Origin: Planctomycetota bacterium
GTDB taxonomy: Bacteria > Planctomycetota > SZUA-567
Direction of reading: 5' to 3'
DNA: 64,000 bases
NCBI GenBank assembly: GCA_020060765.1
Contig: JAGUZQ010000056.1
Location: 1 to 64,000 of the forward strand
Part shown: positions 42,902-51,796 of the stretch, in pieces
Numbering within the stretch: the first letter of the stretch is position 1
How the letters are laid out: each line of letters opens with the position of its first letter
Made by a program: the position numbers and the translations under genes
Notes under the pieces: generated by a model
Databases searched by the model: none
The model's input: only the letters and a program-made list of their open reading frames with translations
Told to the model about the DNA's origin: nothing

Positions 42902-45900
42902 ATGACCAAAGCAACTCTGCTCTTCTGCCTGACCGTTTCCATCGTATTATTCGCAACAGAGACCCGCTATGTAAAAGCAGGTGAAGGCGCGAATCTGGTG
43001 AAGAACGGCGACTTCGAGGAGTGGCCGGAAAAGCCGGGCGGAGACGCGGCCTGGGGCGCGGCGGGTTATGACGTCAGGGTGGGGGGGAGAGGCGAACCGC
43101 CGCGCGTGGGGCAGGCTTTCCGCACGGGTGAAGGAGAACTGGATACTGAAAAGCATGGCGGCAAATATGCGCAATATGTCCTCACCACCACCTGGGGCAA
43201 CGGTCTGGTGAAGGGCGGGATTCGGGTGACTGGAGGGAAAAGCTATAGAGTCGGCGTCTGGGTCAAGCTGATGACGGGGCGGCGGTTCATGCTCCGGGTG
43301 TTGGGCGGGAAAAAACCGTGGGGGAAGCTTGCCACCGACGTTTACGGCAACGCCAACGGAGAATGGACGCGCCACTTCGTCGATCTCGCCATACCCGAAG
43401 GCTGCGACAGCATAGCGGTGCTGTTGTTTATCGAAGTTGGCAGCGGCTATATTGACGATTTGGAAGTTACGGAACTGGCTGAAGCGGTGGCGGCGAATGA
43501 CGCCGACCAGGACAGGCTTCCGCGAATGAAGGCGGAATTTCCGGCAGAACTGACGCGCAAACGGGTGGCGGTTTTTTCCGAACCCGGGTTCCCGTCGGAA
43601 AGCCCGCGCGAGGTCGAGTGGTACCGGCAAATCCTGACCGGCGCGGGGTGCGAGGTGGCGCTGCTGGGAGTGGACGGTTTGAAGGAAAAGCTCTCGCCGG
43701 ATAATTTCGATACGCTGATTCTGGCGACAGGAGGCAATTTTCCCCGCGAGGCAGAAGCGGCGATTGAAAAATTTCTCGCTCACGGCGGCACGGTGCTGGT
43801 CGACGGGCATATGATGATGCGCACCGCGCCCGCGCCGGAAAAATTGCGCAAGCAGATTGACGGCATGAAAAAAGCGCGCGACCAAGGCGAGGGGATTTAC
43901 GCCTATTATGATTTCATGGCGAGGTACGACTGGAATCCGCGCGGAAACGTGTTCACGCGTGACGCAACCAGCGGGGAATGGATTCCTGCCTTGCGGCATT
44001 TTCAGAACTACGATTATGTCACGCAGGCGGGGTATCCGGAAGGTCTGGACGTGCAGCCCTGGCCCAACGACAATCGTTCAATCTACGCCCGTCCCTTCTC
44101 CGAGGAGGCGAGGCTGAACCCTGCTCTGCAGGGTTGCGGACTGCCGGAAATCGTGCCGCCGGAAGGGAACCCGTCGCGCGAGGGCGGGGCGTTGCGCCTG
44201 ACTTTGCCCGGCGGCAAGGGATTCAATTCCGGCGCGGCGGAGGAATACGCCTGCGACCTGTTGCTGCCGCTGTATTATTTTGAAAAACCTAGTGGCGCGG
44301 ATTACCTGGCGCGCAAGGAAGCGGGCATCAGTCCCAAGGATTGCGAGACCGATTTTTACGCGGTGCGGTATCACGACTGCCGGTTGGAAGGCGGCACCTT
44401 GCTGCATTTCGGCAATCTGGGCGCGCAGATGCTGACGGGAGGAAAGGGGGGCGAGGTGTTGCTGGCGGCGCTGCGAGTCGCGGAATCGACCTTGCCGGGA
44501 GAAGCGCCGCAGGCATATGTAAAAACAGCCGCCGAATTGCGCCTGGCTTTTTCGGCTTATGCGAATCTGTCGATCAAGTACCGGCAGGGGTTGCGGTCGT
44601 TGCTGCGGGCTGAATATTATCTCGGCGGAGCGACGTCGCCTCTGCTGGAAAAATACAAAAGCGAACAGGAAGGTTTCGACCGGCTAAGTCGCGCTGTCGC
44701 TGCCTGCGACCAGGAATTGCTGAGGGGGGACGCGGAATTTGTCTACGGCCACCAGGCGCGGCTGGCGGCGGTGGAGAAAATCAAACTCGAAACCGAGCGG
44801 CTGGAAAAAGAGAATGCGCGGGATCGCTCGCGACTGGCGGAACTGACGCGGGAACCGGAGCAGGCGGAAATCCGGAATCCATTCGGGCGGATTTATTTCG
44901 GCCTGGACAGCATGAGCGCGCGCGGGGAACTGGGCTGGGAGGAATTGCGGGCGGCGGTGGAGAAACTGGGGCTGAGGTGGGAGGGGCTGCACGCCACCGG
45001 CTATCGGCTGGAATATGTATTCAACTCTCATTTCTCCAAGACCTCGTTCAAGTCCGGCGTGCTTGATCCGAAAACTGGAGAAGTGAAGCCGAAAAACGCG
45101 GCGTGGATGGAGACGGGGTTGGCGTGGGACTGGTGGCGGGAAAGCAACCGCTGGCAGCTCGAACACGCGGCGCGCGACCCGCGCATTACCATGGTTTGGG
45201 GTGGGTCGGAACGCGATATGGAATGGTCGCTGTGGGGTGAGCGCACGCGCCTGCTGTTTGTGCGTTATCTGACGGACAAGTACGGCGACATAGGCGAGTT
45301 GAACCGGCTGTGGAAAAGCGAATACGAGTCTTTCGACAAAATCGCGCTGCCGGTCAGACGTCCGGTTTCGCGGAGCGAACACGCGCTATGGGAGGAATGG
45401 ACGCGGTTCCGAGAGGTTTACCGGCTTGAATCTGAGTTTAAGCCGATGTTGCAGGCGGTGGCGGAGCACGCGCCGGGGATGTTTTATCTGCCGTTCTGCA
45501 CCTATAACCAGCATCACAAGAATCCCGCCAACGGCGTGAACTTCTATGAATACGGAAAAATGCTGAAGGTGAACGGCTTCGAGCATCAGAATCTGGATCG
45601 CAAGGAATGGCTGGCTAACGACATCGCCGGAATGTTCGCGCCTAATTGCACCAGTGAATGGGGCGCGTTCTATTTTCCGCCTGATTCGCATCAGGATAAG
45701 ATCGACCTGTTGCGCGAGCGGCTGTGGTCGGGAATTGTCAACGGGCAGGTGGGCTGGGGCTTGTTCACCTTTTCCGTTCCCGGCCGGAGCGGGGCGAATT
45801 ATTTTGACTGCATGAACCTGCCGCTGCCGCTGGGGTCGGAACTGGGCGAGATGAACCGCGAATTCTCGCTGTTCGACCAGATTATCCTCGACGGCCGACG

Positions 45901-48520
45901 CGACGAGGCGCCGGTGCGCATCGTGTATTCCCCCACCACCCGCCGCCACACAAGCTGGCCGGGTGAGGAAGGCGATCTGAGTTTCCGCAACGTATCGGGC
46001 TTGTACAGCTATTTCAAGTACTCTCACATCCACGCCCGCGCCATCGACGAGCAGGCGGTGTGGGAAGGGCATCTGCCGAAGGGTTGCAAACTGCTGATTC
46101 TGCCCGAGGTGATTTACGAAAACCGGAAACTGCACGAGGCGGCGCTGCGTTATCTGAAAGACGGCGGCAGCGTGCTTGTGACTGTTGGCAGCGGCAAATT
46201 TAACGAGTTGGGGGAACGGAAAGACGGCTGGCTGACGCTGGCTCAGGTGGCCCCCTGCGAAGCCGCGGAAAAGGTGGTAGCGCTGGGCGAAGGTGTGAAA
46301 TACTTTTCCGCAGCCAATGCCGCGAAAGTCGCGGGGCTTAACCCCCTGTACGCGGACGAGGTGAAAATTCTGGCGAAGTTCGCCGACGGCACGCCCGCCC
46401 TTACCGAAACAAAAGTCGGCGCAGGCAGATTATTCGTCACCGGTCTGCCGCTGGGCGAAGATTGCGAGATGCAGTGGAGCGGCAATCCGGCGGTGGTGGA
46501 CGAATTGCTGAAGCCGGTTTACGCGGCGGCGGGAGTGGGTAAGGTATGCGAAATTTCCTCTGCCAAGGTCGCGGTCAGGCCGTGGACATATAATGGCGAA
46601 AGATATCTGCTGTTGAACGATCGCGGGCGGGAAGGCGTGAGGGAAATCGAAATCGCGGTGCCGGGTTCGTGGCGGATTTTCGACTATCTGCTCGGAGCGG
46701 AAATGCCGGTTTCATACGACGGTGAATGCTCGCGCGCAAAGACGCTGCTGCCGTCTCCGGGCGGGATGGCGTTGAAACTGGTCGCCGCCTCCGGCTTGAA
46801 AATAGTGCCGCGGGAAAAAGCGGCTCCGGCGGCGACGGAAACGGCTGCGCCGGACGCGGAAAATGTTCTGCTCGATGTCGAACATCCTTTTGCCGGGCGC
46901 ATCTGGGCAAAAGATGGCGCGGTGCGGATGGGAGATTTTTCGTTCGAACTGGAAGTAGAAACCGGCGGCGGCTGGGGCGGGAAACTGTTCATGACTGTCA
47001 GGCGCGGCAAGGAACTGTTCCGGAAAATGTGCGAAGCGGGACAGGAGACGGTTTATCCGTTCACAGACGCCGTACTGCGGGTGCAGTGCGAGGAAATCAC
47101 GGCGGTGTATCCCGTCAATCTGAAATGCCGCCTGACGGTGGAGCAGCCGCGCGCGACTGAATCCGCCTGTACGCTGACGCGCGAAAAATATTGCGGACAG
47201 GACAGCCTGCTTATCAGCAACGGCTTGTTGAGTTTTCGGCTGTTGCCGACGCTGGGCGGGAGAATGGTGGCGCTGGTTTCGCAGACTGATAACATGGAAC
47301 ACTCCGCGCAGAACCGGGAGCTGATCGCTAACGGGGCAGGGGAGTCGTGGGGCAACCTGGGCGGGATGGAGGAAAACGGCGGCGCGTGGCCCGGGCCGTA
47401 CTGGAACGCGGAATTCGAAGTCGAGGAACTGGTGAACACCGACGAGGAAATCCATGTGCGATTGACGATGAAAGAAGCAAAGCAATGGACAGGTGCGGGC
47501 AGCATGTCATTCCCGAAAGCAGGTACCAACCGGCTGGTAAAAGAATTCTCTCTGCGAAAAGGCGAAAGCAGGATCGGGATTGTGGAGAAGGTTTTTAACG
47601 AGGCGCAGGGCGCGGCGGAGACCGGGTTGCGGGTGCATCCGGGTTGGGCGGTGGGGGGCGACGCCGACGCGGGCGACTGCTGGCTGGTGTTTGACAAGGG
47701 CGAGTTGAAAGTTCTGCCCTATCCCTTCTCCGGCACCTACGAACCGGCAGGAGACTGGACGGCGCTGGTCGACCGGCACAAACGCGTCGCCCTGATTCAC
47801 GGCTACGACCAGAAGGAAATCGGACAGGTTTATGCTTACGGCGGCAAGGGTGTTTGCGGGGTCGAAACCTGGGCGCGGATTCGGGAGGTGGAGGCTGGCG
47901 GTTGTTTAGAATTTCCGCACACGCTGGAACTGATCCGGGGCCTGTCGTCAATTGGCGCGCACCGGGACGGGGGGGCGCTTAATATCGATCTGCAATCGCC
48001 GCCGGTGATGGGCGCGGGAGTGGGGCTGGATTTCGATGTGGAAGCGGGCGCGGTTAATGCCTGGCGCGGAGAGTTGCAGGTTGAAATCAGAAACGGGGAA
48101 AAAACTGTCATGAGCCTCCCTGCGGAAAAATTGTCGGCATCCGCCGGCAGCGCGGTGACGAAAAACTATCAGTGGGAACCGGGTACTCAGCCAGACGGCG
48201 AGTATGCGATTGTGGTAAAACTTAAAACCGACGTAGGCGCGGAACTGGAATGCAGGACGCCATTCAGGCTGGCAGGCGGGGCGCGGGCGAAACTGCTGGA
48301 AAAGCTGGACGGTTACGTAAAAATACTGGTTGCGAAAAAAGAAGAACTCGCCGCGCGGGAGCGGGGCGGCGAATACGCGGTGGTGATCACGCGGAAAAAA
48401 TCCTACCTGATGCGCGCGGCGATTCTGCTGGAGGAGATGAAAGTCGCCGGTGATGAAAACGCGAATGATAATTCTTCTCTTGAAAAGGAATTGAATGTTC
48501 TGTTAGGGAGCGTGAACTGA
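42902..48520 (+). CDS. Giant secreted GH42-like multidomain glycoside hydrolase
   Basis: A 1872-residue protein. Start ATG 42902 follows CACGAAAGGACTGTC and gives a signal peptide (MTKATLLFCLTVSIVLFATE). Apparent order: a CBM4/9-like module (about 30-200, NLVKNGDFEEWPEKPGG), a GATase1-like domain (about 220-310, DTLILATGGNFPREAEAAIE), a coiled region, and a GH42/clan-A-like barrel (about 650-965). The barrel has VWGGSERDMEWSLWGERTRL and GELNRLWKSEYESFDKI, and TSEWGAFYF may hold the nucleophile Glu. A beta-galactosidase trimerisation-like domain follows (about 1005-1180, LILPEVIYENRKLHEAALRY). A mutarotase-like beta-sandwich (about 1435-1680, LISNGLLSFRLLPTLGGRMV) and a short C-terminal helical tail end it. 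The substrate is probably a beta-linked galactoside or other glycan; the family is inferred from sequence alone. Confidence 0.7.
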   Translation: MTKATLLFCLTVSIVLFATETRYVKAGEGANLVKNGDFEEWPEKPGGDAAWGAAGYDVRVGGRGEPPRVGQAFRTGEGELDTEKHGGKYAQYVLTTTWGNGLVKGGIRVTGGKSYRVGVWVKLMTGRRFMLRVLGGKKPWGKLATDVYGNANGEWTRHFVDLAIPEGCDSIAVLLFIEVGSGYIDDLEVTELAEAVAANDADQDRLPRMKAEFPAELTRKRVAVFSEPGFPSESPREVEWYRQILTGAGCEVALLGVDGLKEKLSPDNFDTLILATGGNFPREAEAAIEKFLAHGGTVLVDGHMMMRTAPAPEKLRKQIDGMKKARDQGEGIYAYYDFMARYDWNPRGNVFTRDATSGEWIPALRHFQNYDYVTQAGYPEGLDVQPWPNDNRSIYARPFSEEARLNPALQGCGLPEIVPPEGNPSREGGALRLTLPGGKGFNSGAAEEYACDLLLPLYYFEKPSGADYLARKEAGISPKDCETDFYAVRYHDCRLEGGTLLHFGNLGAQMLTGGKGGEVLLAALRVAESTLPGEAPQAYVKTAAELRLAFSAYANLSIKYRQGLRSLLRAEYYLGGATSPLLEKYKSEQEGFDRLSRAVAACDQELLRGDAEFVYGHQARLAAVEKIKLETERLEKENARDRSRLAELTREPEQAEIRNPFGRIYFGLDSMSARGELGWEELRAAVEKLGLRWEGLHATGYRLEYVFNSHFSKTSFKSGVLDPKTGEVKPKNAAWMETGLAWDWWRESNRWQLEHAARDPRITMVWGGSERDMEWSLWGERTRLLFVRYLTDKYGDIGELNRLWKSEYESFDKIALPVRRPVSRSEHALWEEWTRFREVYRLESEFKPMLQAVAEHAPGMFYLPFCTYNQHHKNPANGVNFYEYGKMLKVNGFEHQNLDRKEWLANDIAGMFAPNCTSEWGAFYFPPDSHQDKIDLLRERLWSGIVNGQVGWGLFTFSVPGRSGANYFDCMNLPLPLGSELGEMNREFSLFDQIILDGRRDEAPVRIVYSPTTRRHTSWPGEEGDLSFRNVSGLYSYFKYSHIHARAIDEQAVWEGHLPKGCKLLILPEVIYENRKLHEAALRYLKDGGSVLVTVGSGKFNELGERKDGWLTLAQVAPCEAAEKVVALGEGVKYFSAANAAKVAGLNPLYADEVKILAKFADGTPALTETKVGAGRLFVTGLPLGEDCEMQWSGNPAVVDELLKPVYAAAGVGKVCEISSAKVAVRPWTYNGERYLLLNDRGREGVREIEIAVPGSWRIFDYLLGAEMPVSYDGECSRAKTLLPSPGGMALKLVAASGLKIVPREKAAPAATETAAPDAENVLLDVEHPFAGRIWAKDGAVRMGDFSFELEVETGGGWGGKLFMTVRRGKELFRKMCEAGQETVYPFTDAVLRVQCEEITAVYPVNLKCRLTVEQPRATESACTLTREKYCGQDSLLISNGLLSFRLLPTLGGRMVALVSQTDNMEHSAQNRELIANGAGESWGNLGGMEENGGAWPGPYWNAEFEVEELVNTDEEIHVRLTMKEAKQWTGAGSMSFPKAGTNRLVKEFSLRKGESRIGIVEKVFNEAQGAAETGLRVHPGWAVGGDADAGDCWLVFDKGELKVLPYPFSGTYEPAGDWTALVDRHKRVALIHGYDQKEIGQVYAYGGKGVCGVETWARIREVEAGGCLEFPHTLELIRGLSSIGAHRDGGALNIDLQSPPVMGAGVGLDFDVEAGAVNAWRGELQVEIRNGEKTVMSLPAEKLSASAGSAVTKNYQWEPGTQPDGEYAIVVKLKTDVGAELECRTPFRLAGGARAKLLEKLDGYVKILVAKKEELAARERGGEYAVVITRKKSYLMRAAILLEEMKVAGDENANDNSSLEKELNVLLGSVN

Positions 48521-48568
48521 CAGGGCGGACTTGAAGACAATACGGTTTGTTAAAGGGAAAACTTGTAC

Positions 48569-48648
48569 CGTCATTCCCGCGCTAGAGGGAATCCAGGCGA
48601 TGTTGCGTGCGGTTTTCCTACTGGATTCCCGCCTGCGCGGGAATGACG
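48569..48648. repeat. Palindromic repeat family A, full copy
   Basis: CGTCATTCCCGCGCTAGAGG GAATCC and GGATTCCCGCCTGCGCGGGA ATGACG as facing hairpins, with centre AGGCGATGTTGCGTGCGGTT. A left arm TACGGTTTGTTAAAGGGAAA ACTTGTAC (48541-48568) matches the arms of other copies, so the unit is longer than the hairpins. Confidence 0.85.
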
Positions 48649-48791
48649 ATTCATGATTTTCTCCACAAGTTGTTTTATTGCAAAGCTCGGTGATCTCGTC
48701 TGCTTTTTCCGTTGCATTGTTCCTGCCTCCTGTCTATTCTGATAGTATAGATTATGACAAACATCGCGCACTCACGACAGGTGACTTTTTC

Positions 48792-49349
48792 GTGCAGGAA
48801 ATTGACCCCGACCTTCTCGACATGCAGGCCGCCGCCGCCGGAGACGCCGAGGCTTTTGGAGGCATTGTCGGCCGCCACCAGTTGCGGCTATTCAATTTTT
48901 TCCGCAAAATGGGCGCTAATATCGAAACCGCCGAGGATTTGACGCAAGAGACTTTTCTGCGTCTTTACCGCTGGCGGGAGCGCTATCACCACGGTGCCTC
49001 GTTCAAGACTTTTCTCTTCACCCTCGCCCGCCACGCCTGGGTCGATTCTTTGCGTAAACGCGGTAGAACTGTCTCCACCACAGCTGACGAAGAAATTTTC
49101 CTGCACGTGCCTCATCCCGAGTCCGGCTCAGGCGCGGCGGAGTTGCGGATGGATATGCAGCAGGCGCTTAACGCGATTTCCGAAGCGCACCGGGAAGTGG
49201 TGGCGCTGCACGTCTACGAAGGATTGAACTACCAGGAGATTTCCACCGTGCTTTCCATCCCCCAAGGCACGGTGAAAAGCCGGATGTTCAACGCCCTGCG
49301 GCAACTGCGGGAAATTCTGGAAAAGAGCGGCGGGGGCGGAATGGGTTGA
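48792..49349 (+). CDS. ECF-type RNA polymerase sigma factor
   Basis: A 185-residue sigma factor. GTG 48792 is favoured because of AGGTGA seven bases upstream and the clean N-terminus QEIDPDLLDMQAAAAGDAEA; the longer frame starts in repeat DNA. Region 2 has GRHQLRLFNFFRKMGANIET, AEDLTQETFLRLYRWR and FLFTLARHAWVDSLRKRGR. Region 4 has LNAISEAHREVVALHVYEGL, NYQEISTVLSIPQGTVKSRM. No anti-sigma factor gene is adjacent. It follows the giant glycosidase by 270 nt across a repeat, so a link is uncertain. Confidence 0.92.
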   Translation: MQEIDPDLLDMQAAAAGDAEAFGGIVGRHQLRLFNFFRKMGANIETAEDLTQETFLRLYRWRERYHHGASFKTFLFTLARHAWVDSLRKRGRTVSTTADEEIFLHVPHPESGSGAAELRMDMQQALNAISEAHREVVALHVYEGLNYQEISTVLSIPQGTVKSRMFNALRQLREILEKSGGGGMG

Positions 49350-49386
49350 CGGATGGACGGATGGACGGGTTGTCGGGTTGATGGGT
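49343..49386. repeat. GGATGGAC/GGGTTGTCGGGTTGATGG repeat, copy 2
   Basis: GGGTTGACGGATGGACGGAT GGACGGGTTGTCGGGTTGAT GGGT. It overlaps the sigma-factor stop codon. The extra GGATGGAC compared with copy 1 suggests slippage in a small tandem array. Confidence 0.75.
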
Positions 49387-49430
49387 TGCTTGGCAAGTTA
49401 TCGCATTTCGCAGCGAAATATAAAATGGAG

Positions 49431-49495
49431 CACGGGAATTCAGTGGGGAAGTAGTACGCAACATCGCCTGGATTCCCGCTGCGCGGGAATGACGG
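49431..49495. repeat. Palindromic repeat family A, degraded copy
   Basis: The right hairpin GGATTCCCGCTGCGCGGGAA TGACGG is intact, and the centre CAGTGGGGAAGTAGTACGCA ACATCGCCT is recognisable. The left hairpin is reduced to CACGGGAATT. The right arm TACAAGTTTTTTCCTAAAGT matches other copies. Confidence 0.75.
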
Positions 49496-49564
49496 TACAA
49501 GTTTTTTCCTAAAGTAAAACGTGTTTGAGTAAAGGGGCTGCCCCCCAGGGCAATCGCATCAAAA

Positions 49565-49592
49565 TCCCCCTCTCCCCCTCAGGGGGCGAGGG
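49565..49592. repeat. Palindromic repeat family B-like hairpin
   Basis: TCCCCCTCTCCCCCTCAGGG GGCGAGGG. Family-B hairpin core without the long one-sided tail. Confidence 0.6.
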
Positions 49593-49695
49593 AACTTGTT
49601 TTGCCCTTCAATGAAGCTTTCACGGTAAAGTGTAGATGCCACCTGGGTGTATTAATTCCCGAAACACAGCTATTTTTAATGCGATAGCCCTGGGC

Positions 49696-49725
49696 TACCC
49701 CTCTAACTCCCCCTGGGAGGGGGAG
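49696..49725. repeat. Palindromic repeat family B-like hairpin
   Basis: CTACCCCTCTAACTCCCCCT GGGAGGGGGA. Similar core, 100 bases beyond the previous one. Confidence 0.6.
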
Positions 49726-49775
49726 AATATAATCCCCGCCGGTCGCGTAGCGGAACTTTACGCTTGTCACTCATT

Positions 49776-50597
49776 TCAGGAAAAACTCTTCATCAGGCCG
49801 CAGACATACGCGGCAGTTTCCGTGACGACCGGTGCCAGGAACAAATCCACCGGTTTGAATTCTGGCGTGGTTTCGCACCGGATTCTAAGCGCCTTCAGAA
49901 ACGAATCCATGAATTCGGTGGCGATGTTGATTTTGGCAAAGCCGACGCCGATCAGCGCGCGCACAGTCTCCGGCGGCGTGCCGGAACCGCCGTGCAGCAC
50001 CAGCGGCAGCGCAACTTTTTTACCGATAGCCTCCGCCAGCCCAAGGTCGATGACCGGCGCGGTCGGATAAAAACCGTGGGCGGTGCCGACGGCGACGGCG
50101 AGGGAGTCGACGCCAGTTTCCCTTGCGAATTCCTCCCCCTCGGCGGGAGTGGTCAGCGGACGCTCGCTGGCGGCGACGGTGGGCACGTGACCGATTTCGC
50201 CCTCGACCGAAACTCCGTGCGCATGGGCATAGGCGACCGCCGCGCGGGTCTGCTCGATATTTTCCGCCCAGGGCAGGGGAGAGCCGTCAAACATCACGGA
50301 GGTGAAACCGTAATCGACCGCGCGCGTCGTCTGCTCGACTGTCAAGCCGTGATCAAGATGCAGCGCCACGTCGACGGCGCTGGTTTCCGCCATTCTGCGG
50401 ATCAGCCCCGCCATGTGTTCGGCCTTGCGGTCATTGAACAGGCGCTGGTAAATCTGGATGATGACCGGCGTCGCGCGCGTTTCCGCAGCGTCGAGCACGG
50501 CGGCGGCGGTTTCGTAATTTGTCACGTTGAAGGCGCAGACGGCGCGCTTTTCCCGCCGGGCTGGAATCAATAAATCCTTGGTTGTGACGAGTGGCAT
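49776..50597 (-). CDS. Class II fructose-bisphosphate/ketose-bisphosphate aldolase family
   Basis: A 273-residue zinc aldolase. VDVALHLDHGLTVEQTTRAV holds zinc His residues, VSVEGEIGHVPTVA the Glu, VAVGTAHGFYPTAP and LVLHGGSGTPPETVRALIGV the remaining His and phosphate site, and FAKINIATEF the last block. Relatives include FbaA, GatY/KbaY and IolJ, which cleave ketose (bis)phosphates to DHAP or malonate semialdehyde products. In this cluster of isomerase, kinase and IolB-like genes, a catabolic aldolase (IolJ- or GatY-like) is more likely than glycolytic FBP aldolase, but the sequence alone does not decide. Last gene of the minus-strand cluster. Confidence 0.88.
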   Translation of the reverse strand: MPLVTTKDLLIPARREKRAVCAFNVTNYETAAAVLDAAETRATPVIIQIYQRLFNDRKAEHMAGLIRRMAETSAVDVALHLDHGLTVEQTTRAVDYGFTSVMFDGSPLPWAENIEQTRAAVAYAHAHGVSVEGEIGHVPTVAASERPLTTPAEGEEFARETGVDSLAVAVGTAHGFYPTAPVIDLGLAEAIGKKVALPLVLHGGSGTPPETVRALIGVGFAKINIATEFMDSFLKALRIRCETTPEFKPVDLFLAPVVTETAAYVCGLMKSFS

Positions 50598-50600
50598 GGG

Positions 50601-51614
50601 TTATCCTTTTGCTTTAAGAATCGCCTCTTCCAGAGAAACCACGTTCAGGTCAGGCTGGTGTAGTTTTAAGACGTGCCTGGTGTAAGGAGAGGCAGTGACC
50701 AGCACGTCACTTTTGGCATCGTCCACAAGTTCACGGATGCGGGCGGAAAGTTTTTCCGCGATTTGCGGATTGAGCCGGTCATACACCACCGCGCCTTCTC
50801 CGCAGGCATACGATTCCTCGCGATTGGTGCCGAAGGGTTTCAACTCGTAACCGGCGGTGGCGAGCAACTCGCGCGGCGCGGTCAAATTCCCGCAATAGTT
50901 TTTCAGATAGTCGCTGTCCAGATAATACGCCTTGCCCGGCTTGCCGCTGCTGAGTCCTTTTTCTTTTAAGAATTCAGAACTGTGTTTTACCTTTACGCCC
51001 TCCAGCGGAAAATCGTTTGTCAGCGCGTGGTAGCTGGCCGGGCAGGAGGTGACGAGCATCTTGCAGCCGGATGATTTTACCGCGTCCCTGAATTTAGCCG
51101 CCACGTTTTCCGCCTCGTCGGCAAAACCGAGAGTAAGCAACGCCTTGCCGGTGTCGCCTCCCGAAAGAATGGCGCAGTCGCCAGCAATTGCGCGGAACGA
51201 CTTGAGGATTTCTGGCTGTTTCGCTGCGTAGGGATCGAGATAGTAAAGGACTTCGCCCTTGCCCTCAATCTTGAATTTGACTTGCAGCAATTCTTCGGCG
51301 AGTTCTTTTACCGCTTGCGGTGCGAGCCCGGCTTCGACCGCGTCGCGCCGCGCGGCCAGCAGCAGCCTGGCTTCATCGTAATGGCTTACGCAATGAGTGC
51401 GGCACGCCGCGCTCAGTTCCGCCGCGTAGAGCGATTCCAGATAAGACGGCTGGGCGAGGCGGGACGGCTCCATCCGGATACGGTCAAGCATGAGCGCCCG
51501 TCCTCGCGGGGTGTCGGCCTCGCGGCAGGTGACGTTCCCGACCGGCGACAGGTGTCGGCACATGAAGCAGAACCGGCAGGCGCTGATGACGTCGAGATGT
51601 TTTGAGATGTGCAT
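50601..51614 (-). CDS. Iron-sulfur oxidoreductase subunit (GlcF/HdrD-like, CCG domain)
   Basis: A 337-residue protein. Start at 51614 (MHISKHLDVISACRFC) follows AGGAG; the upstream frame is repeat DNA. The N-terminal CRFCFMCRHLSPVGNVTCRE resembles one 4Fe-4S cluster motif. Cys-rich segments later, such as VTSCPASYHAL and SYACGEGAVVYDR, recall the CCG domain of GlcF/GlpC/HdrD. It probably takes electrons from the FAD oxidase encoded just upstream and passes them to quinone. It is shorter than GlcF and has fewer Cys, so cluster content is uncertain. The aldolase gene begins four bases after its stop. Confidence 0.75.
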   Translation of the reverse strand: MHISKHLDVISACRFCFMCRHLSPVGNVTCREADTPRGRALMLDRIRMEPSRLAQPSYLESLYAAELSAACRTHCVSHYDEARLLLAARRDAVEAGLAPQAVKELAEELLQVKFKIEGKGEVLYYLDPYAAKQPEILKSFRAIAGDCAILSGGDTGKALLTLGFADEAENVAAKFRDAVKSSGCKMLVTSCPASYHALTNDFPLEGVKVKHSSEFLKEKGLSSGKPGKAYYLDSDYLKNYCGNLTAPRELLATAGYELKPFGTNREESYACGEGAVVYDRLNPQIAEKLSARIRELVDDAKSDVLVTASPYTRHVLKLHQPDLNVVSLEEAILKAKG

Positions 51615-51649
51615 GATTGCTCCTAATACGGCGCACCATAAAAATACTA

Positions 51650-51729
51650 CGTCATTCCTGCGGAGGCGGGAATCCAGGGGAGAAACCGTACGCCACACCT
51701 CCTGGATTCACGCCTCCGCGGGAATGAAG
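51650..51729. repeat. Palindromic repeat family A, full copy
   Basis: CGTCATTCCTGCGGAGGCGG GAATCC and GGATTCACGCCTCCGCGGGA ATGAAG as facing hairpins. The centre is AGGGGAGAAACCGTACGCCA CACCTCCT. The right arm GTACAAGTTTTTTCCTTATT AAACCGT matches the arm at 49490. Confidence 0.85.
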
Positions 51730-51796
51730 GTACAAGTTTTTTCCTTATTAAACCGTACTGCTCCTACTCTCCCCTGCAAGGGGCGGAATTATCCAA

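Larger units (their letters stand above)
49350..49775. other. Repeat-filled intergenic region with no gene
   Basis: Holds the tail of the GGATGGAC repeat, a degraded family-A copy (49431-49495) and two family-B-like hairpins (49565-49592, 49696-49725). No coding region is supported. The region separates the sigma-factor gene (plus) from the aldolase gene (minus), convergent to each other. Confidence 0.6.
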
